The position numbers and the translations under genes were made by a program. Under the pieces are notes generated by a model. The model saw nothing but the letters and a program-made list of their open reading frames with translations. It was not told the origin of the DNA and ran no database searches. A stretch of DNA of 64,000 bases, taken from the NCBI RefSeq assembly GCF_018129985.1, contig NZ_JAFCKT010000003.1, positions 62,001-126,000 of the forward strand, written 5' to 3'. Shown in pieces: positions 24,702 to 33,674 of this stretch; position 1 is the stretch's first letter, and every line of letters starts with the position of its first letter. The stretch comes from Bradyrhizobium sp. SZCCT0148. GTDB taxonomy: Bacteria > Pseudomonadota > Alphaproteobacteria > Rhizobiales > Xanthobacteraceae.

Positions 24702-26201
24702 TCAGTCCGCTACGATCTTCACGCGATCTCGCACCTTCACCTGCGCGGTGCGATCGAGCCCGTTCAGCACGCGAAAACGCTCGGCGGGATGATCGACGCC
24801 GGCCATGCGGTGGGAGAGCGATTCCACGGTGTCGCCGGGCTGCACGGTGATGACCTTGATGCGCAGCGGACGGGCGGCCTGGATCTCGTCCAGCGTCAGG
24901 CGGCGGAATGAACTGACGGTCTCGCGCGCGTTGCGCTCGCTCTCGGTCGATTTCTGCCGGGTCGCGAAGATGAACCGGTAGACGTCGCTGCCAAAGCGCA
25001 GCGCGTAGACCTTGAACTGCCACTGGTCGCCCTTGGCGGTGGCGGACGCGGCCGGAAAGCCGTTGATGGTGATGTCTTCGGTGGAGGCCTTCTCGACGCC
25101 CTCCATCCAGCCGGAATTGAGGTAGTCGCCGAGCGACTGCTCGGCCGGGACGCGCACCACGTCGAAACGCATCGCCTGTGCGCCGCCCTCGCGCACGCCG
25201 ATCACGGCCTGGGCGGTGTTGTCGAGCGTGAAATTCTCCGGCGCCTGGAAGGAAAAGCCCAGCTTCGGATGCAGGAAGCGGCGGCCGCGGACGAAACCTT
25301 CGCTGGGGTCTTCGCCGTAGACGAGGTTGTCGATCGCCGCGAGATAGCTCTCGCGGTCGCGCTCGGCGCCTTCGGGCGCCGTATATTGCCGCGCAATGGT
25401 CTGCGCGTTCTGCACGCGCTCCGGGGTTGCCGGATGCGACGACGTGAAATCCTGCGCGCGCGGATCGAGCGAGCTCTTGCCCGCTTTCAGCTCGGCATTG
25501 CGCTCCATCGCCGAAAGGAAGCGCGCAGCTCCGTAAGGGTCAAAATGCGCCTTGGCGGAGATGCCGACGCCGATGCCGTCGGCCTCGAACTCCTGCTTGC
25601 GCGAAAAGCTCGCCATGGTGAGCTTGGTCTTGGCCAGCGCCAGCGCAGTGAGGTCCGGATCGTTGCTCATGTCGGTGACGACGCGGGTGACGATCGCGGC
25701 CTGGCGCGCCTGGTCCTCGCGCATCGCGGCGTGCTTGGACAGCACATGCGCCATCTCGTGGCTGAGCACGGACGACAATTCCGAGGTGTCGCTGGCGAGC
25801 GCGAGCAGGCCACGCGTCACATAGAGCTGGCCGTTGGGCAGCGCGAAGGCGTTCACAGCGCCGGAATTGAGGATGGTGACCTTGTAGCCCTGGTCTGGAC
25901 GATCCGACGCTGCAACCAACCGATCGACTGTCTTGCTGACGAGCGACTCGAGCCTGGGATCGTCATAGGTGCCGCCATAGCTCGCCAGGATGCGCTCATG
26001 CTCCTTTTCGGTCGCGGGGGTCTGCGCAACGGCCGGTTTCGGCTTCGGCATGGCGACGGTCGCCGGGACAGCGGCGGTCTGGAACCGGCCCATGTCGCCG
26101 CAGCCCGCCAGCGCCGTGCCCAGCACGAGGCATAGCGCGGCCGGCGCCGCCCGCAGGCGGCGGCGTTCGTTCCGTACGTGCCGTTCTAGCACCCCATTCA
26201 C
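24702..26201 (-). CDS. M48 family metalloprotease, lipoprotein, with C-terminal LysM-like domain
   Basis: This is a 499-residue lipoprotein (signal LCLVLGTALAGC, lipobox ALAGC at about 30-34). The zinc site is LSHEMAHVLSKHAA (HEMAH, about 143-147) with the third ligand in EFEADGIGVG (about 205-214). The C-terminal about 50 residues (VQPGDTVESLSHRMAG.. FRVLNGLD) resemble a LysM peptidoglycan-binding module. The family includes BepA and LoiP, which act in outer-membrane protein quality control. Periplasmic, membrane-anchored action is inferred from the lipobox. The start fits a cluster of Arg residues before the hydrophobic core. Confidence 0.87.
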   Translation of the reverse strand: MNGVLERHVRNERRRLRAAPAALCLVLGTALAGCGDMGRFQTAAVPATVAMPKPKPAVAQTPATEKEHERILASYGGTYDDPRLESLVSKTVDRLVAASDRPDQGYKVTILNSGAVNAFALPNGQLYVTRGLLALASDTSELSSVLSHEMAHVLSKHAAMREDQARQAAIVTRVVTDMSNDPDLTALALAKTKLTMASFSRKQEFEADGIGVGISAKAHFDPYGAARFLSAMERNAELKAGKSSLDPRAQDFTSSHPATPERVQNAQTIARQYTAPEGAERDRESYLAAIDNLVYGEDPSEGFVRGRRFLHPKLGFSFQAPENFTLDNTAQAVIGVREGGAQAMRFDVVRVPAEQSLGDYLNSGWMEGVEKASTEDITINGFPAASATAKGDQWQFKVYALRFGSDVYRFIFATRQKSTESERNARETVSSFRRLTLDEIQAARPLRIKVITVQPGDTVESLSHRMAGVDHPAERFRVLNGLDRTAQVKVRDRVKIVAD

Positions 26202-26227
26202 GTCGCTTAACCCGTGCCTGGCCCTCT

Positions 26228-26998
26228 TTAGGGCCCTACCCCTGTCGGCTCGTTTGCGCCCAGCAACTCGACCTGCCCTACGAACCGCACATCGATCCGC
26301 GGCCCCGCACTTCCCTCGACCCAGCCCCGAACTCGAACACGTTTACTTTCCAAGGACTTAAGGGCAATCCCGGCGCTCTCGAACGCGGGTAACGTGCGCT
26401 TTGAAATAGTCACGGCGAAGCCACGTGTCCAGTTCCGTCCGAAGTTGAGGTAGGTCGTTGCCCCAGCTTGCCGGACCGACAGGACTTTACCCTCGACCAC
26501 CACAAAACGCCCGATCCCCGCCAAAATATCGTCCGGACTTTCCGCGTTTTTTATGGCCGTCGGGGCAGCCCAGCTGCCAATTTTTTGGCGCCGTGCCGCG
26601 GCCTCCGACGCCATCAGGACAGCCGCGCAGTCCTTGTCGCTGATCTCGGCGGAGACCATGGCATCGCCCTGGGCGAGCAGCATGGCCTGCACCGGGGTGT
26701 CGCTCCCGGCGATGAAGACCAACGCGCCCTGCCGGCCGTAGCGGTCGGGCGTATCGTCGGTGCCCCGGAGAGTGACGTCGCGGCTCGCGAGCAGCGAGGC
26801 CAGCGCCTGTTTCGTCGTCGCCGTGGGCTCGATGCCGGTGAGGCGGATTTCGCGGCCGTCATCGAGGCGGACACTGCGCGCATCGACGATCGCGGTGACG
26901 CGGCCCTCGCCTTGCGATTCGAACTGGCACGGCGTCGCGAGCGCGGTGCGGCTCGCGAGGAGAAGGATTGCGACGATGAGGTGAAGTCGTCGTGCCAC
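26228..26998 (-). CDS. thermonuclease-fold (SNase-like) exported protein
   Basis: The 256-residue protein has a signal sequence (LIVAILLLASRTALA, cleavage near residue 22). The SNase OB-fold opening GRVTAIVDARSVRLDDGREI RLTGIE is recognisable over about 31-56. The segment TPDRYGRQGALVFI corresponds to the D-x-Y-x-R active-site strand. The first catalytic Arg region (RLTGIEPTATTK) departs from the canonical R-L-x-G-I-D-A-P-E, so nuclease activity is uncertain. A C-terminal domain (VEGKVLSVRQAGATTYLNFG) resembles an OB-like strand set found in related proteins. It is monocistronic. Confidence 0.7.
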   Translation of the reverse strand: MARRLHLIVAILLLASRTALATPCQFESQGEGRVTAIVDARSVRLDDGREIRLTGIEPTATTKQALASLLASRDVTLRGTDDTPDRYGRQGALVFIAGSDTPVQAMLLAQGDAMVSAEISDKDCAAVLMASEAAARRQKIGSWAAPTAIKNAESPDDILAGIGRFVVVEGKVLSVRQAGATTYLNFGRNWTRGFAVTISKRTLPAFESAGIALKSLESKRVRVRGWVEGSAGPRIDVRFVGQVELLGANEPTGVGP

Positions 26999-27329
26999 GT
27001 GACCCGGAGAGGTTGCGTTAGTTGCTGATCATAACTCAAGCGTCATGGGCGGCGAAGTGGGTTCGTCAAACTCCGTCACTGCAAGGAGCCCTTGCGACGA
27101 AGCCATCCGGACTGTCTCCGCGGCAAGACTGGATTGCCTCGCTGCGCTCGCCATGACGCGCAAACATTTTGCGACATTCCACCATTCCGCTTTGCGGAAA
27201 ACATGCGCGGCATTCCTGCGCGTATTGCAGCTCGCGCTTGCTGCGCTCTTGCGCATGCGGCATGATTGCGGCAACAGCAATAACCAAGCCGCCATCAGAG
27301 TACGGCGCGATAACGGGAGGTCTTTTTCG
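26999..27329. other. 331-nt intergenic region with one repeat
   Basis: It contains the repeat at 27073-27158 and a GC-skewed stretch before the binding-protein gene. No coding frame is convincing. The ribosome site GGGAGG for the next gene is at 27315-27320. Confidence 0.5.
27073..27158. repeat. intergenic repeat (CCGTCACTGCAAGGAGCCCT type)
   Basis: This is a Bradyrhizobium-type element that runs CCGTCACTGCAAGGAGCC, GACGAAGCCATCC, GCAAGACTGGATTGCCTCGC, GCTCGCCATGACG. The ends GTCA..TGAC are complementary. Confidence 0.55.
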
Positions 27330-28538
27330 ATGAAGAATATTCTGTCGGGCATTTTTGCCGCTGCGTTTGCCTTGAGTGCGAGCGCTGCCGCGCAGGCCCA
27401 GGACAAGCCACCGCTCAAGATCGGCGGCATCCTCGACATGTCGAGCCTCTATGCCGACATCACCGGTCCCGGCAGCGAGACCGCGGCCAAGATGGCGGTG
27501 GAGGATTTCGGCGGCGAGGTGCTGGGGCGCAAGATCCAGGTGCTGGCCGCCGACCATCAGAACAAGGCCGATCTCTCCGCCAACATCGCCCGCGACATGC
27601 TCGACAACCAGGGCGTCGAGATGATCTACGACGTCGCGGCCTCCGCGACTGCGCTTGCGGCCGGCGAGATCGCCAAGGCGCGCAACAAGATCATCATGTT
27701 CAACGGACCGGGCTCGATCCGTCTCACCAACGAGGCCTGCGGTCCCTATACCATCCATTACGTGTTCGACACCTACGGCCAAGCCAACGTGACCGGCCTC
27801 GCGGCCGTGAAGACGGGCCTCGACAGCTGGTTCTTCCTCACCGCCGACTATGCCTTCGGCCAGGATCTGGAAAAGGACACCAGCGCCGTCGTCACCAAGA
27901 CCGGCGGCAAGGTGCTCGGCAGCGTACGTCATCCGCTCAACACGTCGGACTTCTCGTCCTTCCTGCTGCAGGCGCAGGCCTCCAAGGCCAAGGTGATCGG
28001 TCTCGCCAATGCCGGCGGCGACACCGTCAACGCCATCAAGCAGGCGGCCGAGTTCGGCATCACCAAGGGCGGCCAGAAGGTCTCGCCGCTGCTGGCCTTC
28101 GTTTCAGATATTGATTCGATCGGGCTGGAAACCGCGCAGGGCCTGCTGCTGGCTGAAGCGTTCTACTGGGATCTGAACGACGACACGCGTGCCTTCTCAA
28201 AACGCTTCATGGAGCGCACCAAGCGCGTGCCGACCTCGGCCCAGGCCGGCGTCTACTCCTCGATCACCCATTATCTGAAGGCGGTGAAGGCTGCGGGTAC
28301 GACCGACGCGGCGGCCGTCATGAAGATCATGAAGGAGACGCCCATCAACGACTTTTTCGCCAAGAACGGCAAGATCCGCGAGGACGGTCGTATGATCCAC
28401 GACATGTACCTGTTCGAGGTCAAGAAGCCATCGGAGTCGAAGGGGCGCTGGGACGATTACAAGCTGCTCGCCACCGTGCCCGGCAGCGAGGCGTTCCAGC
28501 CGATGGAGCAGTCGCGCTGTCCGCTGGTGAAGAAATAA
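27330..28538 (+). CDS. ABC transporter substrate-binding protein (LivK/amide-type, type I fold)
   Basis: The 402-residue periplasmic protein has signal peptide MKNILSGIFAAAFALSASAA (cleavage after AQA). The mature part begins PPLKIGGILDMSSLYADITG, the usual opening of Leu/Ile/Val-type (Peripla_BP_6) binding proteins. No permease or ATPase gene is adjacent, so it is an orphan receptor in this window. The following genes are CoA-ester enzymes, which suggests an organic-acid or aromatic ligand; that is inference. The ATG at 27330 has GGGAGG upstream. Confidence 0.85.
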   Translation: MKNILSGIFAAAFALSASAAAQAQDKPPLKIGGILDMSSLYADITGPGSETAAKMAVEDFGGEVLGRKIQVLAADHQNKADLSANIARDMLDNQGVEMIYDVAASATALAAGEIAKARNKIIMFNGPGSIRLTNEACGPYTIHYVFDTYGQANVTGLAAVKTGLDSWFFLTADYAFGQDLEKDTSAVVTKTGGKVLGSVRHPLNTSDFSSFLLQAQASKAKVIGLANAGGDTVNAIKQAAEFGITKGGQKVSPLLAFVSDIDSIGLETAQGLLLAEAFYWDLNDDTRAFSKRFMERTKRVPTSAQAGVYSSITHYLKAVKAAGTTDAAAVMKIMKETPINDFFAKNGKIREDGRMIHDMYLFEVKKPSESKGRWDDYKLLATVPGSEAFQPMEQSRCPLVKK

Positions 28539-28581
28539 GAACGTGAGCCGTCGTGCCGGCGATCGTGCCTCACGACAGGTC

Positions 28582-28682
28582 GTCATCCCGGGGCCCGCGT
28601 AGCGAGAACCCGGGATCCATCGGGCGGCCGTGACGGTTGGAGAATGGATTCCGGGCTCGCGCTTCGCGGGCCCCGGAATGAC
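28582..28682. repeat. long REP-like inverted repeat (GTCATCCCGGGGC...GCCCCGGAATGAC)
   Basis: The ends GTCATCCCGGGGCCCGCG and CGCGGGCCCCGGAATGAC are complementary over about 17 positions with one mismatch. The interior has GGATCCAT...ATGGATTCC. It could fold into a cruciform or act as a transcript 3'-end stem for the binding-protein gene. Confidence 0.7.
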
Positions 28683-28706
28683 GGAAGAACAACAGGGAGA
28701 CGCCCG

Positions 28707-29495
28707 ATGAACGATATGGTTCTGCAAAAGCTCGAAGGCGGACTGCTCACCATCACCATGAATCGCCCGGATCGGAAGAACGCGCTCAACCCGGAGATGG
28801 TGGCCGGGCTGGTCGAGGCGGCGCGCCGGGCGGCGGACGATCCGGAGGTGCGCGCGGTGCTGTTCAAGGGCGCCGGCGGCTCGTTCTGCGTCGGCGGCGA
28901 TGTCAAGTCGATGGCGGCGGGCCGTGCGCCGCTCCCGTTCGAGGTGAAAATGGCGAACCTCCGGCGCGGCATGGAGGTCTCTCGCATCCTGCACCAGATG
29001 CCGAAACCCGTCGTGGCGCAGCTCGACGGCGCCGCGGCCGGCGCCGGTCTTTCCATGGCGCTGTCGTGTGATCTACGCATCGCCTCCGAGTCCTGCAAGA
29101 TCACCACCGCTTTCGCCAAGGTCGGATTTTCCGGCGATTACGGCGGCACCTACTTCCTGACGCAGCTGCTCGGCAGCGCGCGGGCGCGTGAGCTCTATCT
29201 GATGTCGCCGGTGCTCACGGCGAAGGAGGCGCACGCGATCGGGATGGTGACCAAGGTCGTGCCCGACGCGGAGATCGACGCGGCTGCGCACGAGCTTGCG
29301 CTGTCGCTGGCGCAGGGCCCGTCGATCGCGCTCGGCTTCATCAAGCGCAACATCAACAACGCCGAGCATCTGCCGCTGGAGGATTGCTTCGACGGCGAGG
29401 CGATCCACCACACCCGCTGCAGCGACACCGAGGACCACAAGGAGGCCGCCAAGGCCTTCGTGGAGAAGCGCAAGCCGAGCTTCAAGGGCGCATGA
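28707..29495 (+). CDS. enoyl-CoA hydratase/isomerase family protein (PaaG-like)
   Basis: The 262-residue crotonase-fold protein has the oxyanion-hole segments GAGGSFCVGGDVKSM (about 57-71) and AAAGAGLSMALSCDLRIA (about 112-129). In the catalytic region FAKVGFSGDYGGTYFL the usual hydratase glutamate is missing and an Asp sits in GDYGG, as in PaaG-type epoxyphenylacetyl-CoA isomerases. It may therefore be an isomerase rather than a hydratase. The ATG at 28707 has AGGGAGA. The following VOC gene overlaps by ATGA. Confidence 0.85.
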   Translation: MNDMVLQKLEGGLLTITMNRPDRKNALNPEMVAGLVEAARRAADDPEVRAVLFKGAGGSFCVGGDVKSMAAGRAPLPFEVKMANLRRGMEVSRILHQMPKPVVAQLDGAAAGAGLSMALSCDLRIASESCKITTAFAKVGFSGDYGGTYFLTQLLGSARARELYLMSPVLTAKEAHAIGMVTKVVPDAEIDAAAHELALSLAQGPSIALGFIKRNINNAEHLPLEDCFDGEAIHHTRCSDTEDHKEAAKAFVEKRKPSFKGA

Positions 29496-30244
29496 CCATG
29501 GCGCCCTATCTGCGGTTGCGGCAGATCTGCCTGGTCGCGCCGCAACTCGCGCCCGTCGTCTCCGACATCGCGGAGATCATGGGCCTTGCCGTCTGCTATC
29601 GCGACGGCAACGTCGCGAAATACGGTCTGGAGAATGCGCTGCTGCCGGTCGACACGATCCTGCTGGAGGTGGTCGCACCGTTCCAGGACGGCACCACGGC
29701 CGGCCGGTTCATCGAAAAGACCGGCGGCCGTGGCGGCTACATGGCGATCTTCTGCTGCGACGATCCGGACGAGCGCGGCCGCAACGCCAACGCGCTTGGC
29801 GTGCGCACCGCCAACGTGATCGACCACGCGCCCTATCACGGCGTGCAGCTCCACCCCCGAGACTGCCGCGCCGCCTTCATCGAGTTCAACCACACTGAAG
29901 GCAGCGACGATATTCTGGGTCCCTATCCGCCGGCCGGGCCGGATTGGCAGACATTCATCCGCAAGGACGTGACGCAGGCGCTGACGGCCGTGGAGATGCA
30001 GAGCCCGGATCCGCAAGGTCTTGCGGAGCACTGGGGCAAGATCATTGGCATTGCGCCTGAAGGTGCCGAGCTGAAATTGCCCAATGCGACCTTCCGCTTC
30101 GTCAAGGGCGCCAGTGAGATCATGAGCGCGCTGGAGTTTCGTGTGGCCGACGTCGCGCGCGTGCTGGATGCGGCGAAGGCGCGAGGGGTTGCGGTGGAAG
30201 GCAACGCGTTTGCACTGGGCGGCGTAACGTTCCGCCTGAGCTGA
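29492..30244 (+). CDS. VOC (glyoxalase-like) family protein
   Basis: The 250-residue protein has two beta-alpha-beta-beta-beta modules. The first is YLRLRQICLVAPQLAPVVSD with GLAVCYRDG..KYGLENALLP and LLEVVAPFQ; the second begins TAVEMQSPDPQGLAEHWGK with LKLPNATFRFVKG. It resembles Glyoxalase_3-type lactoyl-like domains of unknown substrate. The gene overlaps the PaaG-like gene by 4 nt, so the products likely act on the same CoA ester or aromatic intermediate (inference). Confidence 0.75.
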   Translation: MTMAPYLRLRQICLVAPQLAPVVSDIAEIMGLAVCYRDGNVAKYGLENALLPVDTILLEVVAPFQDGTTAGRFIEKTGGRGGYMAIFCCDDPDERGRNANALGVRTANVIDHAPYHGVQLHPRDCRAAFIEFNHTEGSDDILGPYPPAGPDWQTFIRKDVTQALTAVEMQSPDPQGLAEHWGKIIGIAPEGAELKLPNATFRFVKGASEIMSALEFRVADVARVLDAAKARGVAVEGNAFALGGVTFRLS

Positions 30245-30256
30245 GTGAGCGAAGTG

Positions 30257-30342
30257 TAGGGTGGGCAAAGCGTAGCGTGCCCACGCTCTTTCATTGGAGG
30301 CACGATGGTGGGCACGGCGCTCGCGCGCCTTTGCCCACCCTA
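30257..30342. repeat. inverted repeat (TAGGGTGGGCAAAG / CTTTGCCCACCCTA)
   Basis: Perfect 14-nt arms at 30257-30270 and 30329-30342 flank GTGCCCACG..GGTGGGCAC. A second copy of the family is at 36888-36961. It lies between convergent genes and may act as a bidirectional terminator or be a non-autonomous mobile repeat. Confidence 0.7.
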
Positions 30343-30355
30343 CGGCATTATGGCC

Positions 30356-31168
30356 TTACCGCCCTTTGAAGTTCGCCGTGCGGCGTTCTTCCGTGGCCTT
30401 GACGCCTTCCTTGAAATCTTCCGTCGCGCGCAGCCGGGTCTGCTCGCCGAGCTCGTGATTGGTCGCAGCCATGACGCGGTCGGCCAGTCCTGCGCGCATT
30501 GTGGCGCGGGTCGAAAGCAGGCCGAGCGGCGAGCATTCGGCGATCTCGCCGGCGAGCTTCATCGCGGCGGCCTTGACCTGGTCCTGCGGGACCAGCTCGT
30601 TGGCGAGGCCCCATTTGTACGCCTCTTCGCCGGTGACGCGGCGGCTGGTGTAGAACATCAGCTCGGCGTTGTTCTTGCCGATCAGCTCGGGCAGCGTCGT
30701 GGTCAGGCCGAAGCCGGGATGGAAGCCGAGCTTGGTGAAGTTGGCGGAGAAGCGCGCTTCGGGGCAGGTGACCCGGAAATCGGCCGATACCGCAAGGCCG
30801 AGCCCACCGCCGATGGCGGCGCCTTGCACGGCGGCGACGATCGGCTTCTTGGCGCGGAAGATGCGAACGGCCTGGATGTAGAGATGGTTGATCGGGCCGA
30901 GATTGTCGGCAGGGTCACCCTTCTTCTCGGCTTCACGCGCTTCCTGCGCCTGCCGCGCCGGGTCGCCAAAGTTTGCGCCAGCGCAGAACGCCTTGCCCTG
31001 TGCCGACAGCACCGAGGCCCGGATCTCGATGTCGCGGTCGAACTCGTCGAGCGCATCTGCGATCTGGTTGATCAGCGAAATGTCGAAGAAGTTCAGCGGC
31101 GGGCGGCGGATCTCGATGGTGCCGACGTGGCCGACCTTCTCGACGCCGATATCTGTATAGGTGCTCAT
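30356..31168 (-). CDS. enoyl-CoA hydratase/isomerase family protein
   Basis: The 270-residue crotonase-fold protein has GKAFCAGANFGDPA (about 56-69) and AVQGAAIGGGLGLAVSADFR (about 106-125). In the catalytic loop FTKLGFHPGFGLTTTLPELI neither classic acid (Glu144 or Glu164 in rat hydratase numbering) is present. This points to a different reaction of the superfamily, such as a thioesterase, isomerase or decarboxylase. It is transcribed with the two acyl-CoA dehydrogenase genes upstream (16 nt gap). The ATG at 31168 is chosen by the conserved MSTYTDIGVE start. Confidence 0.85.
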   Translation of the reverse strand: MSTYTDIGVEKVGHVGTIEIRRPPLNFFDISLINQIADALDEFDRDIEIRASVLSAQGKAFCAGANFGDPARQAQEAREAEKKGDPADNLGPINHLYIQAVRIFRAKKPIVAAVQGAAIGGGLGLAVSADFRVTCPEARFSANFTKLGFHPGFGLTTTLPELIGKNNAELMFYTSRRVTGEEAYKWGLANELVPQDQVKAAAMKLAGEIAECSPLGLLSTRATMRAGLADRVMAATNHELGEQTRLRATEDFKEGVKATEERRTANFKGR

Positions 31169-31184
31169 GATGTCCTCGATTGAA

Positions 31185-32345
31185 TTAGCGCAGGCCCAAA
31201 CCGCGGGCAATGATGCCGCGGAGCACCTCGGTGGTGCCGCCCTGGATGGTGAGTTTCGGCGCGGTCTTGATGGCGAAGTCGAGCTGCCGCTCCAGCGTCT
31301 CGCGGTTGGTCGCGGTCTCCTCGACGAAGGCGGCGAGATCCCGCACGCGATGCGGCAGCTGCTGCTCCCAGACCGTGCCGATATCCTTGACGATCGACGC
31401 CTCCACCACCGGCTCCTTGCCGGCCTGCAGCATGCCGGCCACCGAGACCGACATGCGCCGCATGGTGTGAAGCTGCGCCACGAGACGGCCGATGCCTTCG
31501 GCGCTGCGCGTATCCGGATTGGAGCCGACCGCGCGGACCAGCTCGGTCAGCACGTAATAGGTCTCGAGGAAGCGCTCGGGGCCGGAGCGCTCATAGGCGA
31601 GTTCGCTGGTTGCCTGCTTCCAGGCGCCATCGACTTCGCCGAGCACGTGATCGTCGGGCACGAAGAAGTCGGTGAAGACGACTTCGTTGAACTCGTACTG
31701 GCCGGTGATCTGGCCGATCGGGTTCACCTGGATACCCGGCTGCTTCATCTTGACCAGGAACTGCGTCAGGCCGTGGCGGCGGTTTTCCTTTGTCGGCTGG
31801 GACGTCCGGAAGATCGCGATCATGTAGTCGGCGATATGCGCCGACGAGGTCCAGATCTTGGTGCCGTTGATGAGATAGCCGCCGTCGGTCTTGGTCGCGC
31901 GCGTCTTCGCCGCGAACAGGTCGGAGCCGGAGTTCGGCTCGCTCATGCCGATGGCGAAGCAGATCTCGCCGCGGCAAATGCGCGGCAGGATGTCCATCTT
32001 GATATGTTCAGGCGCGTATTTGATCAGCACCGGCCCGCTCTGGCGGTCGGCGACGAAAAAGCGCCGCGTCGGCGCGTTGGCGACGCGCATCTCCTCGGTC
32101 ACCACGTAGCGCTCGAGGAAGGAACGCTCCTGGCCGCCATATTTCTTCGGCCAGGTCATGCCCAGCCAGCCCTTGGCACCGACGCGCCGCGAGAACTCCG
32201 GCGCATCGGTGTCTTCACGGTTGGGCTTGTGCGGGTCGAAAGTGCCGGCGGCGATCTCTTCGGCGAGGAACGCGCGCACTTCCTTGCGCAATTGCTCGCA
32301 CTTCTCGGGCAGGCGGATCGGGTCGAAACGGAGGGCTGCGGTCAT
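31185..32345 (-). CDS. acyl-CoA dehydrogenase family protein, likely catalytic partner
   Basis: The 386-residue flavoprotein has the FAD-binding core CFAIGMSEPNSGSDLFAAKT (about 121-140) and INGTKIWTSSAHIADY (about 149-164). It ends QGGTTEVLRGIIARGLGLR. It resembles the FadE/ChsE-type subunits that form alpha2beta2 complexes. A glutamate in SELAYERSGPERF (about 240-252) is the likely catalytic base. Start MTAALRFDPIR at 32345. The partner gene lies 16 nt upstream. The product would introduce a double bond into an unknown acyl-CoA. Confidence 0.88.
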   Translation of the reverse strand: MTAALRFDPIRLPEKCEQLRKEVRAFLAEEIAAGTFDPHKPNREDTDAPEFSRRVGAKGWLGMTWPKKYGGQERSFLERYVVTEEMRVANAPTRRFFVADRQSGPVLIKYAPEHIKMDILPRICRGEICFAIGMSEPNSGSDLFAAKTRATKTDGGYLINGTKIWTSSAHIADYMIAIFRTSQPTKENRRHGLTQFLVKMKQPGIQVNPIGQITGQYEFNEVVFTDFFVPDDHVLGEVDGAWKQATSELAYERSGPERFLETYYVLTELVRAVGSNPDTRSAEGIGRLVAQLHTMRRMSVSVAGMLQAGKEPVVEASIVKDIGTVWEQQLPHRVRDLAAFVEETATNRETLERQLDFAIKTAPKLTIQGGTTEVLRGIIARGLGLR

Positions 32346-32361
32346 GTGTTTCTCTCCCTGA

Positions 32362-33426
32362 TCAGCGCGACGCCACGAGTGGCCACAATTCGTCGGCGCC
32401 TCTGGTGGCGACCAGCTTGCCGAGTTCGACGGCCCAATGGCTTTCCGAGCCGAAATCGTCGCGCCAGGCCAGCGCCCGCAGCGAATAGCGGTGCAGGATG
32501 TGCTCGAGGGTGAAGCCGATCGCGCCGTGCACCTGATGGGCGATGGCGCCGCCTTTTTCCGCCGCTTCCGCGCAGCGAATCTTTGCCGAGGCCGCTTCGA
32601 GATAGACCTCGTCGTTGAAACCCGTCGCGTTCGCGATGGCGTCGGCGGCCGAGGTTGCAGCCGCAAGGGCCGCGGCGGATTCGCCGGCGAGGCGCGCCAG
32701 ATTGTGCTGCACCGCCTGAAACTTGGAGATCTTCTTCTCGAAGGCGACGCGCTCGTTGGAATAACGCACGGAGATGTCGAGCATCGATTCCAGCGCGCCG
32801 GCGATCTGCAGGCTACGCGCAACGCCGCCCACCAGCATGAGCGTGGTCTGGTCAAAGCCATCAGGCGCCGGTTTGAGCGTGACCGGCTGAACCTTGTCGA
32901 GCGTCACGGTGTCGCTGTGGTCGTAGCCGACATTGAGGCCGGATTCGATACGGCCCTTGCCGGCATCGACCAGTGCGATCACGGCGCCATCCTTGCCGTG
33001 CGCCAGCACCGCAAAGTGCTTCGCCGCCTTGGCATAGGGCACGCCGCGGGCGCGGCCGGAGAGCGAACCGTCGGCATCAAGAGTGATGCGGTCCTTCGGC
33101 GACGCCGGCAGCACCGTCATCTCGCCCTCGGGCGATGCGATCTTCGCCTGGGCCAGCAGCCAGCCGGCCAGCATGGTCTCGGCCAGCGGAACCGCGATCG
33201 CGAAACGGCCGGCGGCGTTCAGCAGCGCAAAGCCGTCGGCAAGGCTCGCGCCGGAGCCGCCGAGATCGTCGGGCACCCAGGAGAGCGGCAGGCCGGCTTC
33301 GCTCAGCGCCTGCCACAGCGGCGCCTGCCAGGAGTTCTTCTTGTCGTTGTTGATGGTTTGAGGATCGGCGAGATCGGCGAAGATCTTCTCCGCAGTCTCG
33401 ACGACGATATTGTCACTCTCCGCCAC
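32362..33426 (-). CDS. acyl-CoA dehydrogenase family protein, likely partner subunit
   Basis: The 354-residue protein aligns with the shorter ACAD paralogues that pair with a full subunit. It has WVPDDLGGSGASLADGFALL (about 55-74), KISKFQAVQHNLARL (about 234-248) and QVHGAIGFTLEHILHRYSLR (about 306-325). The middle FAD/substrate domain is reduced and no FAD-binding SEP..GSD motif is present. In characterised heterotetramers such as ChsE1-ChsE2 one subunit carries the base and the other completes the FAD site. That division is proposed here. It is the first gene of the ACAD-ACAD-hydratase operon. Confidence 0.85.
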   Translation of the reverse strand: MAESDNIVVETAEKIFADLADPQTINNDKKNSWQAPLWQALSEAGLPLSWVPDDLGGSGASLADGFALLNAAGRFAIAVPLAETMLAGWLLAQAKIASPEGEMTVLPASPKDRITLDADGSLSGRARGVPYAKAAKHFAVLAHGKDGAVIALVDAGKGRIESGLNVGYDHSDTVTLDKVQPVTLKPAPDGFDQTTLMLVGGVARSLQIAGALESMLDISVRYSNERVAFEKKISKFQAVQHNLARLAGESAAALAAATSAADAIANATGFNDEVYLEAASAKIRCAEAAEKGGAIAHQVHGAIGFTLEHILHRYSLRALAWRDDFGSESHWAVELGKLVATRGADELWPLVASR

Positions 33427-33674
33427 AGCGTTCCCCGTGTTTTGCCGTTGGCGCGTCCCGCCTCGTTGAGCGAACCGCGCAGGTCTTCTTGCGCCCGATG
33501 ATCTAAAAAAGCCATGGCCCTGACAAGCGTTGATCGCAGGTCAACCTGCAGCGAAGGCATGGGCACGGATTGAGGAGGCTAATTCCGCTTAGCGGAGTTT
33601 GCTCGATTTGCAGGGCGCGGCAAACTCGCTAAACAAGGCACCGGCAATTCAATAACGGGGAAGAGGAAATCCGG

